Under the pieces are notes generated by a model. It was not told the DNA's origin. It searched no databases and was given only the letters and a program-made list of their open reading frames with translations. Position numbers and translations under genes: made by a program. Shown here in pieces: positions 14,819 through 14,969 of a stretch of 14,969 bases of DNA. The stretch lies in contig CAZAYP010000076.1 of NCBI GenBank assembly GCA_964489425.1, positions 8,614 through 23,582 of the forward strand, given 5' to 3'. Numbering within the stretch: the stretch's first letter is position 1; the number at the start of each line of letters is the position of its first letter. The stretch is from CAZAYP01 sp964489425 [NCBI: uncultured Verrucomicrobiota bacterium]. Its GTDB lineage: Bacteria; Verrucomicrobiota; Kiritimatiellia; RZYC01.

Positions 14819-14969
14819 GTACTGTGTTGTCAAGTGCTCTCCATCTGCGCACGGGAAGCACGCCGATGGCAGACACGGCCAGCTTGGCGCCCAAACTCGA
14901 AGAGGAGCCCATCTCCCGTTGCGTCAAATAGAAACGACACCGAAATGAAGATCGGTTGTGGGGGCCGTT
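14819..14969. other. Right-edge region without a supportable gene
   Basis: These 151 bases lie upstream of selD and run to the window end. The minus strand has two short open frames (one ends 11 bases before the selD ATG, one runs into it). The plus strand has a 21-codon frame at 14866-14931 and an ATG at 14945 open to the edge. None has a clear ribosome site or a recognisable product. A TTGACA on the minus strand (14833-14828) matches a -35 consensus but overlaps the assumed selD start. A 10-bp inverted repeat pairs 14809-14818 with 14866-14875. Confidence 0.5.

Overview
This window is a very GC-rich bacterial segment. It carries ten protein-coding genes in three blocks and has no gene-free stretch longer than about 200 bases. 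I see no rRNA, tRNA, CRISPR array, transposase or phage gene. Signal peptides, a membrane-anchored propeller protein and a periplasmic binding protein point to a Gram-negative-type envelope. Exported coiled-coil/TPR proteins with Pro/Thr/Ala-rich linkers are compatible with the PVC (Kiritimatiellota/Lentisphaerota/Verrucomicrobiota) or a similar environmental lineage, but nothing here is a phylogenetic marker, so that is a weak inference. The odd length and the homopolymer-rich left edge suggest a whole draft contig.

Left block (1-5272, minus strand), in order of transcription: a membrane-anchored beta-propeller protein (5272-3356), an exported coiled-coil plus TPR protein (3227-1545), and a second exported or anchored coiled-coil protein (1513 to the left edge, truncated). 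The last two sit 31 bases apart with good Shine-Dalgarno sites and look like one operon, probably for an envelope-associated assembly of unknown function. The truncated gene has a 37-residue perfect-but-one tandem repeat, an acidic xVVEE-type repeat tail, and a 20-base G run that makes its final frame unreliable.

Middle block (5371-11418, plus strand): a chemoreceptor with two similar Cache modules overlaps by 4 bases a family-3 solute-binding protein. This is followed after 4 bases by a COG4627-type methyltransferase, which overlaps by 4 bases a GT-B glycosyltransferase. The tight packing implies one polycistronic unit that couples ligand sensing with surface glycan-type enzymes. A hexameric-type glutamate dehydrogenase follows after 100 bases, with its own strong ribosome binding site and a palindrome upstream.

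Right block (14818-11493, minus strand): selD then selB, overlapping by 4 bases. These are the selenophosphate synthetase and the selenocysteine-specific elongation factor, so the organism probably makes selenoproteins; selA and the tRNA-Sec gene are not in the window. SelD has an unusual N-terminal extension with three CxC pairs, the most novel-looking feature here. A REP-like GTAG-hairpin lies between the convergent gdh and selB genes. The last 150 bases hold no gene I can support.
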